Counted from the stretch's first letter, positions 41,180 through 54,700 are shown. The stretch is 64,000 nt of DNA from Oryzias latipes (GCF_002234675.1 NC_019879.2:3716619-3780618); one strand, 5' to 3'. The notes: generated from the sequence alone by a model not told the origin. A program made the numbers and translations.

Positions 41180-41413
41180 GATTGACCAATTCTCCCAAGC
41201 CCACTTTTGAGTGGTGGGAGTGGACTTCCAACAAGCTCACTCCTGATCTGTGAGAGTGGTTGCCATAGAAATGATGACTCGGACCAATCGCTGCTTACTG
41301 ACATCGTCTGGTTCCAACATGTTGGAAAAAGAAATGGTAACTGAGTTGGTTTCCTTCTGTTGGAGCCATGGGTGACATCACAGTCACTCAGTCCAGTTCT
41401 CATATACAGTCAG
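41180..41413 (-). mobile_element. MITE with TTGACTGTA termini, copy D (one end degenerate)
   Basis: The right end CCAGTTCTCATATACAGTCA is the canonical terminus. The interior has TTCCAACAAGCTCACTCCTG, GGTTGCCATAG and GGTGACATCACAGTCACTCA as in copies A and B. The left terminus is not preserved. Confidence 0.6.
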
Positions 41414-42196
41414 TGGAGGAAGCTAAAGTGTGTATGGGCGGAGCATCAACACTAAATGCCTCCAATAGACGGGAAAAGATAATCAAAATGGATCTGTTTA
41501 CAAGAAAGATTATTGTTTGATGCAGTATCATATGTCTGGCAGCAACTCAGGATGCTATGGCCTCTTTAATGTTTGCATTCTTTAGCAGAGATGAAAATAG
41601 GGAATATTTCTTAATTAGGGAGAGATCTGATGTAATGTTTTTCCACTTGGAAAAGAAAAAAACAACAGTGGTGACTGACTGGACTGGGTCGATTGTTCAT
41701 TTTTATTTTTTTAAATCACAGCTTGTTTCCTTTAACATTAATATCCTATTTTAAAATGTGAAATCAATTACATTAAAAGCTAAAATAACAACATCTACAG
41801 CTTTTATGTACAGCAGACGTGAAATCTTTTCAAACACAGAACTGACACATGGATAAATATTATATATTGATTATAAATGAATGAAACGTGCTGTTTGATA
41901 ACATCACTGGACAGAACAAAAGTGTAGCTCCAATTTCCTGTCAACCTGACCTTTACATAGTTTACAGCGAGGCTTGCAGAACACTGTTCAGGCCGTCTAA
42001 CAGGAGACAAGCTGGTTCAACAGTTAATACATCGAGGCTGTTTAGTCATTTTCAATCAGACTTTGACTGCCACAAAAGCAATATTACAGAAAATGAACTT
42101 TTTAAAGCAGATTAGATGGATTTACAACACGCTGCTTTGGGAGGGTCACCCAAACTGAAGGGTCACCTTTGAACTGAAGACCAAAGGGGGCTTTCC

Positions 42197-45100
42197 TCAC
42201 ACCGTGGTCACGTTTGTGCTTGCACTGTTCTGGCTGCGCAGTCGCTTGGGAGAGCTGCAGCACAGCAGCTGCTTTCTGAAGTGCTTGCTGAAGCTCTGGC
42301 TCATCAAGTACAGGGCGAAGGGGTTGACGCAGGAGTTGGCGAAGGCCAAGATGCGAGCACAGACGCTGGCGATGAAGTGACCCAGGGACGTGTCCACCTG
42401 GTGGTAGTGGAAGGAGCGGTACAGGTAGATGGCGTGGCTGGGGAGCCAGCAGACTGCGAAGAGGCCAACGAACACCAGCACAGTTTTGGCCAGACGCTTC
42501 CTGGATTTGATCTGAAAGAAGGGGAAGATCATATTTAAAATACCCTCTAGAGATTTCTCTCATTTTTTTAATCATGTGTTTGTGGGTTTTGTGAGCTGGA
42601 ACCCCAATTTATACAAAAATGAACAAACTAATACTTAAACACGCCCTGAGTCTGTCTGCTAAGAAAATTTAAGTTTGTTTTAATGGAATTATGAAAGTGC
42701 ATACACTTTTCCATGATATTTAAATTCTTTGGAGAGGCTGTGTATATAAATATTTTTCTTCATTCAAATAATTGTGAAAATGTGTAGTTGTGATGTAGAA
42801 AACATGCTGGGCGGGCCACGAGATCCCTGATCGGCTTTATTCTGAAGCATCCACTTCTAGACGACCAGATCCACGTGCGTCTTTGATTCCTCGCCTGAGC
42901 TGGAATCTGGATCAGAACTTTAGGACTGGACAGCTCCAATATTAGTTTGCCATTCTTGTTGGTCCGGTACTGTTAGGTTTGGGGAGTGAGGGGCTGTAAC
43001 CTAGCCTGCAAAGAGATGGATGACGGGATGTGGGGCGGGGTTACTCTTTGCCAATAGTCCCACCCACAACTCAGAGGCAAATTTCTGAGGAACTCCTGCC
43101 CCCCTGCAGAAACTATGTCCTAGAAGACGACAGAGGTTTTGTTTGTTTTTATTTCTGGCTAAGAACGACCACTGGGAAGCCTTTGAAAATAGATCAAAAG
43201 ATTTAAAATGATTCCAGGAATAAGTATTAGCAAGAATAGCCATCCAGAAAAAGATTCCACATCAGCCATTCCTCTGTTGACCCCCTTAACCCTTGTGCTA
43301 TCTTAGATGACCCCACCCTTACATTGACGTGTTCTCCCTACCAAGACAAAGGTGGATAAAGGTGGAAAGATTTCATGTAATCCATCGACACCAGTGAAGA
43401 TCACAAATCATTGAAGAAAAAAAGGTTCAGAGCTCTGTCTAGTGGGTCTAGATGACCCACCTCCCAATGTTAAAGTGCCTAGGATAGCACAAGGGTTACG
43501 CAGCTGCACTCTTGGCATCAAAAAAGAAAACTGGATGAAGACATTTCCTGGCTCTGTCAAAATATCCACACAAAAAAAAGAAAAAATTGCCTTTTAACTC
43601 CTCAAAGGTCAGCAACCAAACAGCACGCCCTCTTTGTTTAATCCTAAAGACAGGAGCATTCCAGTCTCCTGTTAGTAACTGTATTGTGTCTGTGTTATCA
43701 AGCACGGAAGTAAAAAACTCCAAATTAGTTTTCAATAATCATAAGGATATTTATTTACATTTTATTTCTATAAAAGCAAATTAAATACAATTGAGCATTT
43801 CTTAAGAGTTTGATATTTTTATCAAAGCAATAAAATCATGTTAATTATACATCAGTATGAAAAAAGAGCAGATATTCCCATTTGAAGGGACTGTCTATTT
43901 GTATGTGGTTGCATCAGAAGTCTGTTTTGTTTTTGTTTTTTTAACAGTCATCTTAAGCGTCTTCATTGGGTCCCTGTGTGTTTGCTGAGCCCCTCAGCCG
44001 TCATACTTCATATTTCAGTCAGGCACCACTTGCCCTTCCCACTAAACTGACATGAATTTAGGTCGACACGCTTCATACTCCAACGACACGATCTGTTGCA
44101 GCACAAACGCTTCTTCTAATGAGCGCGTATGGCGCTCTGCAACAATATCTCCTCTGGAGGGTTCAGAGTCGTGATCCAACGCCGAGCGCACACGGAGAGC
44201 AGAGGATGGGCTTTTTCGTCTCCTACTGATCGAGAACTTTTCTTCTGCCTGGAAAGAAGCCCCAAGCCTTTTTCAAAGATTCATCTGCCTGCATGCGATT
44301 TTTTAAATCCATCTCCGACTGTTGACACTTGAAACGACTGATGGAACCAAAGAGTTTGATAGAAAATGGAAGAAAAAGAAAACCAAGATGGGCAACAACA
44401 AAATAAATAAAGCCACAACCAGAAATGTTAGCCAGCTAATCCAGCCAAATGATAAATAAATAAAATCAACTAATAAACAAACACAACGGAATGACTTTTC
44501 TGCCACTTCAGGGTTTCTTTAACCTTGAACAACTTTCTTCAAAGTTAGTTTGATCATTTAGTATGTTTAAGTTTTAATCACGTTGGGTAGCAGCAATAAA
44601 CAGCAGCAAATAAACAAATAAAATAAAAATGAATACATAAACACATAAATAAATAAAAAATTAAAAAAATACAGCAGCTAAATTTGATCCTGTGGGTCAA
44701 ATTTGTCTCATTGCTGCAAAATTCCAGCTGGTATGACTTTTTTTTTTTTTTTACAATAAAACTCTACAACTTTATCTCAAATGTTACTTTACTCATTTGT
44801 GGAAGATTTGGCCTTATAAAATATTTTTTAAAAACTGAGGAAGGTTTTTTAAGACAAACATAAAAACGTTTTATTATTATTTTTTTCTGTTTTGTGGACA
44901 TTAGAGCTCTCCGTATCTTCATTTGAACCCATGCTCATCTTTTTTTATTCATCAATAGTAGGTCTGGGCGATAAATTGATTTTATTGATACATTTAAATG
45001 TGATGTTTTGAAAGATTTCTTTGGGGGAAAATCAAGATTTGAATTTGGCAGGACTTCTGTTGCCTGGAGGAAGGTCAGCCCGGCCGTTGATGCGCGGATG

Positions 45101-45692
45101 TGAAAATGCCAACAAGCAGAGAGACGCTTGTTTTGTGACTTCAGACTTGGAGCATCAAACCACACGCTGCAAAATCCATTTGAAGGCTGTTGCTACAGGA
45201 AGTGGGAGTCGCACACAGACTCTGTGATTAAGTGTTTGTCTCACAAAGCACCTGTCACACTGTCTCACAAGCATTTTTACAGATTTTTTCTTTGTTGCAC
45301 TGTGTGTTCATATCAGCTTCCAAAGGAGGTGTTAAATAAAACTGTTTTTGTCAAATATATTCAGTCATTTGTAATTTTTGTTAAAAAAAAAACATAAAAA
45401 AGAAATAGGAAGAAAGAAATCAATTACAATCAGAAATTGAATTTGGTATGAAAAACTCTCAGAGTTTATTTTTTGGCCTTACTAATTTTTGAGCCTTACT
45501 CAATAGTATTCAGCAAGCTATTGAACTTGGGATGGATTGATAAGTGATGTTTTGTGTATTGTTTCCAGATCGTCCCAAGAGGGGACCTTCATCAAGAACA
45601 GGCTAAAAATACAGAAGGTCAGTACCAGACCCCCCCAGAAATGAGTAAAATGGTATGTCCGTATTCCCACCCTAACCCCTATATAGTGTTGT

Positions 45693-45731
<39 letters not shown>

Positions 45732-48700
45732 TGAACTTTTCAAATACAAAACATACAAACTCCAGCAGAGGATGAATACACCACAAAATACAAAAACACT
45801 AATGGGGGTAAAAAATACTCTCAGTCATAAACATTAAGTGTTGAAACACTTACAAAAAATACAAATAAAAAATAACAGGAGCCAAATGATAGCACAGGAC
45901 AGACACTAGAATAAAAGCCACAAAGAAATTTGTTTAGATATTTTTTTAACACCTACCGAGGATTGTAATCTTTTCAGTGAGGAATAATATAATTTAAAAT
46001 CGTTAATAAAACCTGGGAAGGAGGGCTTGGAACCTCTCCACTTGCAACAGTGGATATGGTATTTTCCTAAAAGTAAGATGATATTAATGAAATTTGAGAA
46101 AGAATCATCAATATTTTCCATAAACAGCATGACATCAGAAATACCAAAAGGGGGAATATTCAGTTTTAAATTAATCCAATTCCTTATTTGAGTCCAGAAC
46201 TCTTTGGAGTAATCGCATGAAAAAAACAAATGTTCCAGTGTTTCCTCATTGGAGTTACAAAAAATGCAAGATTCCACATCAAATTTAAATCTGCTTTGAA
46301 GAAAATCGGAGACAGGATAATATTTATTTATTATTTTGAAATGAGTTTCTTTTACTTTGGGCAGAACAGGCCATTTAATATACTTTGAGTGTGCTTTAAC
46401 TAACAGAGATTGGCTGTTGAAATAAGAGAAAGATCTAAAAGAGGCTCGATTATGGACATGATAAATTCTTTCTTTTAAACAGTTGTTCAAAAGATTGTTA
46501 TTTAGTTTAAAATCTAAGAAATTACATCCATTTATCTGTAATTTTGGTAATGAGATAATTGTTCTATGAGGAGTAAAAACAGTGTTCTTTATTAAATGAA
46601 TCAAAGCAGCAGGAATAGCTCGACATACTTTTTTAAATTCTTTAAGGCTGCAGGTGAGACTGTATTTATCTATAAATGAAGAAAAAGTCAATAAATTACC
46701 GTCACTGTCAGTTAAATCTGTAACAAAAAGAATGTTTCTGTCAAACCAATCCTGTTTAAATATAGATTTCCTACCAACTAATACTGTTCTGTTATTCCAT
46801 AATGTTGATCCATGGGGGGTAAAATTGTGAATAAATATCATTTTCCAAAACTGAAGAACCTGTTTATGGAAGTTGGACAAAATGAATGGAATCTTGTTGA
46901 CTTCAAAATCACATTTCAAAAGGAAGTCTATGCCTCCTAAATGTTTAAAAATGGATCTTGGGATATGAAACCACATGGAGTTACTATCAACCAGAAGAGC
47001 TTTTAAAAAATTAATCCTGAAAGTACCGACCATAGCTTCAAAATCTAGAGCCTTGATGCCACCATTATCATAACTTTTGACCAGTTGGGAACGTTTGATA
47101 TAATGTGTTTTGTTTTTCCATATGAATTGAAAAATAATAGAGTTAACTTTCTTAATGTTTGGAGGGGATATGTATAAGGAATAGCAGGGATAAATAATCT
47201 TAGAGACGCCTTCTGCTTTGGTTAACAGATTTCTCCCAAAAACAGTTAAATCTCTTGTCAACCAGCGACTTAAACTTTTCTTTATATCAAACAATCGATT
47301 TGTAATGTTGACTTCTTCCCTCCTTAATGTGTTTTTAGACAATAACACACCCAGATATTTCACTTCATGAACAACCCTAATGGCTTCAATAGTTTGGTGC
47401 TGACACGAGTGAACGGGGAGGATTTCACATTTGGAAATATTTAGCTTCAAGCCTGATGCTTTGGAAAATAACTGAAGCCTACTTAGAGCTTTAACAACCT
47501 CTGCATCGTTTTTTAGAAGTAAAGCAGTATCATCTGCAAACTGACTAATTTTGTATTGCTTTTCAAAAATAGAAATACCTTGAATATCATGACTATGTTT
47601 TATGAGGATGGTTAATAACTGAGTGGCTAATATAAACAGTTTGGGCGAGATGGGACAACCTTGTCGGATACCCCTTTTAATTACAAATCGGGGAGTAATT
47701 CCTGGATTTAAGGAAACTGAACTATAAATATCATTATAAAACATTTTAATAATATTACAAAATTTATCACCAAATCCTAAAAATTTCAGGGCTTTAATTA
47801 AAAAGGAATGCTCCAATGTGTCAAATGCTTTATAAAAATCTAGAAATAATATTAAACTATCTGGGTCAACAAAGTCACAATAATCCAATAAATCTACTAC
47901 CAACCTGATGTGATTATGGATATTTCTTCCTTTAATGAATGCTGACTGACACTCATCCACTAAATCCTTCAGTCCTGTGTTTAGACGTTCTGCAAAAACA
48001 TGAGCCAAAATTTTATAGTCATTGCATAACAAAGTAATTGGTCTCCAATTATCCAAATATAAAGTATTTTTATTAGGTTTGGGGATTAAAGTGATTAACC
48101 CCTGTCTCATTGTGTTAGAAAGGCTGCCTGCTGAGATACATTCCAGAAAAGCTTCATGTAACAAACGTCTAATATCAGTCCAAAAGAATTTATAAAATTC
48201 TGCTGTTAAACCATCCAAGCCAGGAGATTTCCCAGAGGACATCTTAAGAACAGCAGCATCCATTTCCTCAATGTCTAAATCGTTTTCCATAAAATGTTTA
48301 AATTCTAAGTCAATGTTTTGGTTCAATCCTTCAATGCTTTCGAATAAAATTTCACAGTCAGCTTCGGAATGATAGGACTTATATAAATTGGAGTAAAATG
48401 TGTGTATTTCTTTGTTAATTTCCCTTTGGTCTTCATAAACAAAATTATTTACTGATAGTTTGTTAATTTGCTTTTTTAATTGCCTTTGTTTTTCAAGATT
48501 AAAAAAATATGTGGTATTTTTTTCTCCCTCTTCAATCCAGCGAGCTCGGGATCTTACAAATGCACCTTTAGCTTTTTCAATATACAAAATGTCTAACTCG
48601 CTTTGTAATTTATTTAATTCTAATAATTCCTCAGTCGACAAATCCATCTTTTTACATAGGTCATTAATATTTCTTAAAATATTTTGTTGTTTTAGACGTT

Positions 48701-51700
48701 TCAATCTTAAAGCACTTTTACTAAATTCAATTGCAAGACTTTTAATTTCAAACTTAAACCATTCCCATTTACTCACAGGTGACATGTCCAAGACATTCAC
48801 TTCTGTTATTAATTCTCTAACCTTGTTGCAAAAACAGGAGTCTTCCAAAAGCATATTGTTGAATTTCCAAATTTGAATTAAATCAGTTACTGACCGATTA
48901 CATTGAAGGGATAAAGAAACAACACAGTGGTCTGTTAAGGGGGAAGCAGAAATGGAACATTTATCAATATATTTTACTAATGATGAAGATATTAACCAAT
49001 AATCTAACCTTGAAGATTGTCCATTTCCTGCAGCATTAAACCATGTATATTGCCTGGTCACTGGGTTCAGAATTCTCCAATAATCAACTAAATTGACAAC
49101 ATTCATAAATTCAACCACCAGATCATCAAACTTGTGACATTGTGCTCTAGGTGGATGTCTGTCTAACCAAAGGTCTGGCGCCAGGTTAAAGTCACCTCCA
49201 ACTATGACATTATCAGTTAAATGAGCATGTTTAAGGTCTAGAATTTGTTTACATAAGTCTGAGAGGAGTGTTTTGTTTTTAGCTCTTTCATTATAACCAT
49301 ATACACAAACCAAAATAAACATTTCACCGTTAAACTCAAATATTAATATCAACCAATGGCCATAGGTATCCCCAAAATGGTTAATAACTTTTCCCGGGAA
49401 TTTGTTTAAAAGTATCATAACACCAGCTGAATGAGAGGTCCCATGACTGACATAAATAGAATCACCCCACTGTAATTTCCAGAAGTTTACATCTTCTTCA
49501 ACTGAATGGGTTTCCTGCAAAAAAACACATTTAGCTTTCTGCTCCTTACAAAATAAAAAAATAGCTTTTCGCTTAACATTGTTTTTAAGCCCCCTAGTGT
49601 TTAAAGAAATGAAAGAAAACATTTAAGAATTATCAAAAGCACAGCAACCGCAGAAGATGTGCAGGAATGAACAATATTGTCCTTACCAGACAATTCAATG
49701 AGCATTCTTCACCAAGAACATGAACTGACAGAACACTAACTCTCACTGACTGTAATCTATTGAGGGTCCACTCTTCGATTGTCGATCAGCGCGTACCCCT
49801 CCTTCAGGAACGCTCTCTGACCCCTCTTCCTCGCCTCTTGGACCAGCGGCCACAGCTTGGCTCTCGCCTCCCTGTCCTCCTTAGAGAAATCTTCTTTGAA
49901 GTGGATGTGCATTTCCTTGCAGACTCTCGCCTCTCTTGACCGTTTCCACACGTCATCCCGGACCACTCTGGACACAAACTGCAGGATTATCGACCGCGGC
50001 ATATTGTTGGAAGTCGCCGCGCTCCCCTTTCTTCCCAACCGATGGACCGTGTCAACTGCCTCTCGCAGGCGGTCCGCGCCGATGGGAACCACCCTGGTCA
50101 AGATGCCGATGACGGTTTCTCTGATGTCCTCTCCATCCTTCTCAGCCAAACCATTCAGCCGCAGATTCCACCTCCGTTTGTAGCGAGCATGCTCAGCCAC
50201 CGCTTCCCTTAGCCGCTTGTTGTCTCCTTGAAGTTCAGCCACTCTTTTCTCCAGATGTTCTAGAACTCCTTTATTCCTTTTTATAGCTTCTGAGTTGGCA
50301 TCAATTCTTTCGTCAAACTTTTTCAGTAGGGCTGTCTGCTCATCCATTTTGGTCGTTTGCACGTCGACCTTCTCCGTCAGGGCGGCCACGGCTTCCATAA
50401 TTCTTTCGAACATACTTTCATCCTGCAAGTTCTGCCCGCTCCCTTTCTTTTGCTTTTTAGGATGAGGTGCTTTGACTGGAGTGTGTGCAAGGTTCACTAA
50501 CTTTTCTTTGGACCTTTCTCCATCCCCTGTAGTGACTTCAACAGCTTCCTCAGTCATCTCGTGAATATCGGACTGGGAATAATAGTCGTGCTCGTCCATT
50601 TGCATTTCGGTTAGCTTACTTTCGATTTTCAAAAGGAAGAAAAAAACAAGTTTACGGTAGTCCGCGATTCCTCTCACAAACTTTAAATAGAAACTTAGAA
50701 AAAATTTCAGTGTTCTTGGTTATAGAATGCAAAAAAAAACTCACAAACAAGGACAGAAAAAAAAACTCTTACACCGGAGCCCGCAAAGTACGTTCGTTCA
50801 TTCCGCCATCTTGCCTCCTCCTATAGTGTTGTTATTATTATCGCAGCTATTATATATTGCACTACATAGTACGACGGAGTTTTAGGGACGGAGTTTTAGG
50901 GCCACGGTGAGGAAAAAAAATTCTGGCCAACGTGACGAGATTAAAGTCGTCATGTCGACTTTAATCTCGTCATGACGAGAAAAAACTCGACACAAAGTTT
51001 CGAGAAAAAACTCGTCTTGTCGAGATAAAAGTCGAAATAAAGTTTCAAGATTAAAGTCGCAAAAAAACTCGTAAATTTACGAGATTATTGTGGAAGTGAG
51101 CATCATGCAGAGCAGCAGGTGAACGCCGTGCAGCAGCAGAGCAGACCACCTAAACTTTGTTAACAGGTGAGCTGAATGTTTATTGATAACGTTCCAAATG
51201 TCTGGAGGCTCATTTGATTGATTTACAAGTTATTAAAGTTTTATTTATTGATGGTTGGTTTGCAGGATCTCTGCAGCCCGATGAAGCCATCGGGAGTCCC
51301 TGCAGCTGTTTGCTTGAATCTTTTCTTCCTCCACCAAAGACCAGATCTCTACGTTTGTGTGATGCTTCCGTCTGAGGAGGAGAAGCACTTTTTGCCTTTT
51401 TCAACGTTGTAATGCTAATATAACAGACTATTTTCATTCATCTTTGTTTTTTAATGATCAAACGGGTCGCTTCATCTGCAGGAGGGGGCGTATGGAACAC
51501 TGTTTACTTCCGCATTGGTGATCGGATGACAGGTTGATGACGTAAGGTGACAGATGAACTTCAGGTTATGTGAATGAAAAGGAGGATAAAGGCCGCAGCG
51601 ATCCTCTACACCCAAACGTGTCTCTGAGCTCCTTATTTTACAGATGAAACTCCGCTTTACACCGAACTCCGGAAAGACTGCTACACGGAAAATAATCTGA

Positions 51701-54700
51701 TTTTGAGTCGCCAAAAGACTCAGAATCTCTTTGTTTTAAACCTATAATCCGGAAATAAAGCTTCACAAAAGGCTCCACATATTTCATCTTCAAGCTAGGC
51801 TCCGATAAACGGACAACGTCTGGGTTTTCTCCTTGTTAATCTATGAATTTTTCCCCGTAAATTTACGAGTTTTTATCTCCTAATAAAATTTCTTTTTTTT
51901 GGTGGCCATAAAACTCTGTCGTAAACTCTTAAATACAAAGCCACTAGCTCACTAACATTAGCCATAACACTGAATACTCCTGAAAGACTCAGCTTCACTT
52001 CTCTCGCGCAACATTGCGACTTTAATCTCGAAACTTTATTTCGACTTTTATCTCGACAAGACGAGTTTTTTCTCGAAACTTTGTGTCGAGTTTTTTCTCG
52101 TCATGGCGAGATTAAAGTCGACATGACGACTTTAATCTCGCCACGTTGGCCAGAATTTTTTTCCCTCACCGTGGCCCTAAAACTCCGTCGTAACATAGTG
52201 CACTATATAGTGCGTTCGCTATTTTGTAGTGCTGTCCGAATCCACAATTCCAAAATTGAGTGCCCTAGAAATTTCCCAGAAGTCTCCGCAAAAAACCAGT
52301 GTGCATCAATGCTCACTAGATCGGCAAATATAGACCACAATGCATTGCGTCGGAGCAATTTTTGCCCCAAAAAAGTAACGTATATTATTATTTAAACTTA
52401 TTTTTTGAATAAATCTTGAATAAAGACAGTGGACTCATTAATAACCGTCACAAAACGCAATTAGATTTTAACTCTGTGAAATCGATGACGTCACGTTGGC
52501 TGTTAAAAAAAAAAAAAGTAGTGAGCGTGGTGTCCAAATTGCTTTTAAAATTCGATATTAGTTGAATATAGTTTTTGAGTAGTTAGGGATTAGGGCGGGA
52601 ATACAGAGACACTACCAAAGAGTTCTTAAAATTTGAAAAATAGTCGGTAACACTTTATATTAAGATTCCTTAACAAGCTTTGTTAACACATTAACAAGCA
52701 TTATAAATGAATTTATAGGGTGTTAGTAAGACATTTATTAGTACAATAAGTCTAATAAGGTTTATTAAATTACTTAGTTAACACATTTACAAGCATTATT
52801 ATTAGGATGTTTTCAAGATGCTAATGATGCATTTACTGATATTATAGGTGCTAAACAAATGTGTCAGTGTTAATAAGCTTTATAAAATTTATTAACAACC
52901 TTTGTTAACAAATTAAGAAGTATTATTATTGTTTGGGGGTCTAGTAAGATATTTATTAGCATTATAGATGTCTCACAAAAGCCTTACTAACACCCTATAA
53001 ATTCATTTATAATGCTTGTTAATGTGTTAACAAAGCTTGTTAAGGAATCTTAATATAAAGTGTTACCAAATAGTCTTTTAATAAGCAAATAAAAATTCTG
53101 CCAATGGGATAAAAAAAATGGTCTTACCAGGAATTCTTTATGTGTTTTCTCAAACTAAGCTTTTTTTTTTTTTTATAGAAAAACTGTCTAGGATTATTTT
53201 TCAAGAATGTTTTCCTTAACCCTTGTGCTATCTTAGATGACCCCACCCTTACATTGACGTGTTCTCCTACCATGACAAAGGTGGATAAAGGTGGAAAGAT
53301 TTTATGTAATCCATGGACACCAGTGAAGATCACAAATCATTGAAGAAAAAAGGTTCAGAGCACTGTCTAGTGGGTCTAGATCAGTGTTTTTCAACCTTTT
53401 TTGAGCCACGGCACACTTTAACCTTGACAAAAATCCCGCGGCACACTAGCATTAAAAAAAAAAAAATAACGGATAAAAACAGTCTGTATTGATCCACAGT
53501 CCCTCCATGATCTCACATGCATTTTTGTGCTAATTGTGGCAAAAAAGCTGGAAGTTGCAGCTGTTTTTTCTAAGAGATGTAATAAAAGCTAAGTTAGAAG
53601 ATTTAAAAACTTTTTGATTTGTGTTCGCTGTTGTTTCAAGACGTTAAGAGGAGAGACTCGTGCGCCAACACGCTCACGCTGTCACTTTTAAACCAATGCA
53701 TCATGGGAGATGTAGTTAAATAATCAGCCGAACGCAGAGAGACTCGCGTCTCTGAGCTTCATTGTTTTGTTCACTTGTTCCACGGTCTGACACCGGATTC
53801 TGTGCAAAGCTACACCGCTAAAGACGAGCTTTAGCTGGTATTTTTGTTAGAACTGAGCGACTTTATCAGCAGAATTCAGAGCAAGGAAGTGAAGACTTTA
53901 ACCACTTCTGATTGGTCAGACTGATGACGTGTGATTAAGAATCCAAGAATGATTGGTGGAGACAGTTAAAGGGGCGGGACTTTTCAGAAAATGGCTTTAG
54001 TTGCTGCTAAATCGCGGTACCGTCATTCTTATCAAAATGTTTTTAATAGAATCAAATAAACACGAAGAAAAAAGTATTTTTATGATCTTTCATATAGCTA
54101 ATTTCTTAGTGTTTTATCAGGACCTGTTTGGATGAACAAAGAGCTGAAATCCTGGAGATGGAAAATGTTTTTAGATCAGTTAATGAGGACAATTTCCCAC
54201 GGCACACTTGACCATCTCCCACGGCAGACCAGTGTGCCGCGGCACACTGGTTGAAAAACACTGGTCTAGATGACCCAACTCCCAATGATAAAGTGCCTAG
54301 GATAGCACAAGGGTTACAATAAGGGTCTCTTTACAACATTTCCGTGTTTGCAGAGTAAAAAGATGGCACCTGTTTCTGCACATGCAGGTGTCCCTCGGCT
54401 GGGAGGTCCGCAGAGCTCCTGACCAGACTGCGAGCAATGAAGCAGTAGTAAACCGAAATGATGAAGAGCGGGATGATGTAGAAGATGAGGAAGGAGGCGG
54501 TGGAGTGGATCTTTGGGTGCAGGTCCCCGGCGTGGGGGTAAGGCGCGCAGGTCACGAACGTCTCGTTGGTGTGGCTGGTGGTGAAGGTGTGCAGGTCTGA
54601 AAAGACGGCCTCTGGAACGGCCAGGGTCACGGAGAGCAGCCAGATGGCCGCCGCACGCACGCCGACGCCGAGCGAGGCGCTGGGTCTGTGCATGTCCAGG

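Larger units (their letters stand above)
45697..50821 (-). mobile_element. Full-length L1-clade LINE, 5.1 kb, both ORFs open, poly-A tail and TSD
   Basis: On the minus strand: 5' end GGAGGAGGCAAGATGGCGGA, short 5'UTR, ORF1, 134-nt spacer, ORF2, about 176-nt 3'UTR, AATAAA and a poly-A tail (T-run 45695-45729 on the plus strand). Flanked by perfect 15-bp direct repeats. It lies in grpr intron 2, in the same orientation as grpr. The perfect duplication and lack of disruption suggest a young insertion. The clade resembles the fish L1 group that includes Swimmer 1; exact family not determinable here. Confidence 0.95.
45656..52611 (+). mobile_element. TGTCYGAATTCC-type MITE split by an L1 and a TIR element (nested)
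   Basis: The left end TGTCCGTATTCCCACCCTAA is at 45656. The sequence resumes after the L1 at 50837 (ATTATCGCAGC...CACTACATAG) and after the TIR element at about 52193 (ACATAGTGCACTATATAGTG, then CCAGTGTGCATCAATGCTCA, GACCACAATGCATTGCG). It ends AGGGCGGGAATACAGAGACA. Without both insertions it resembles the complete copy 33648-34111. Confidence 0.7.

Noticed and set aside
48460-48876. 138-codon plus-strand frame within the L1
   Set aside because: Antisense shadow of L1 ORF2.
50900-51090. Repeated 13-nt modules resembling a CRISPR array
   Set aside because: The modules alternate in orientation without regular spacers and belong to the terminal repeat of a DNA transposon in a vertebrate genome.
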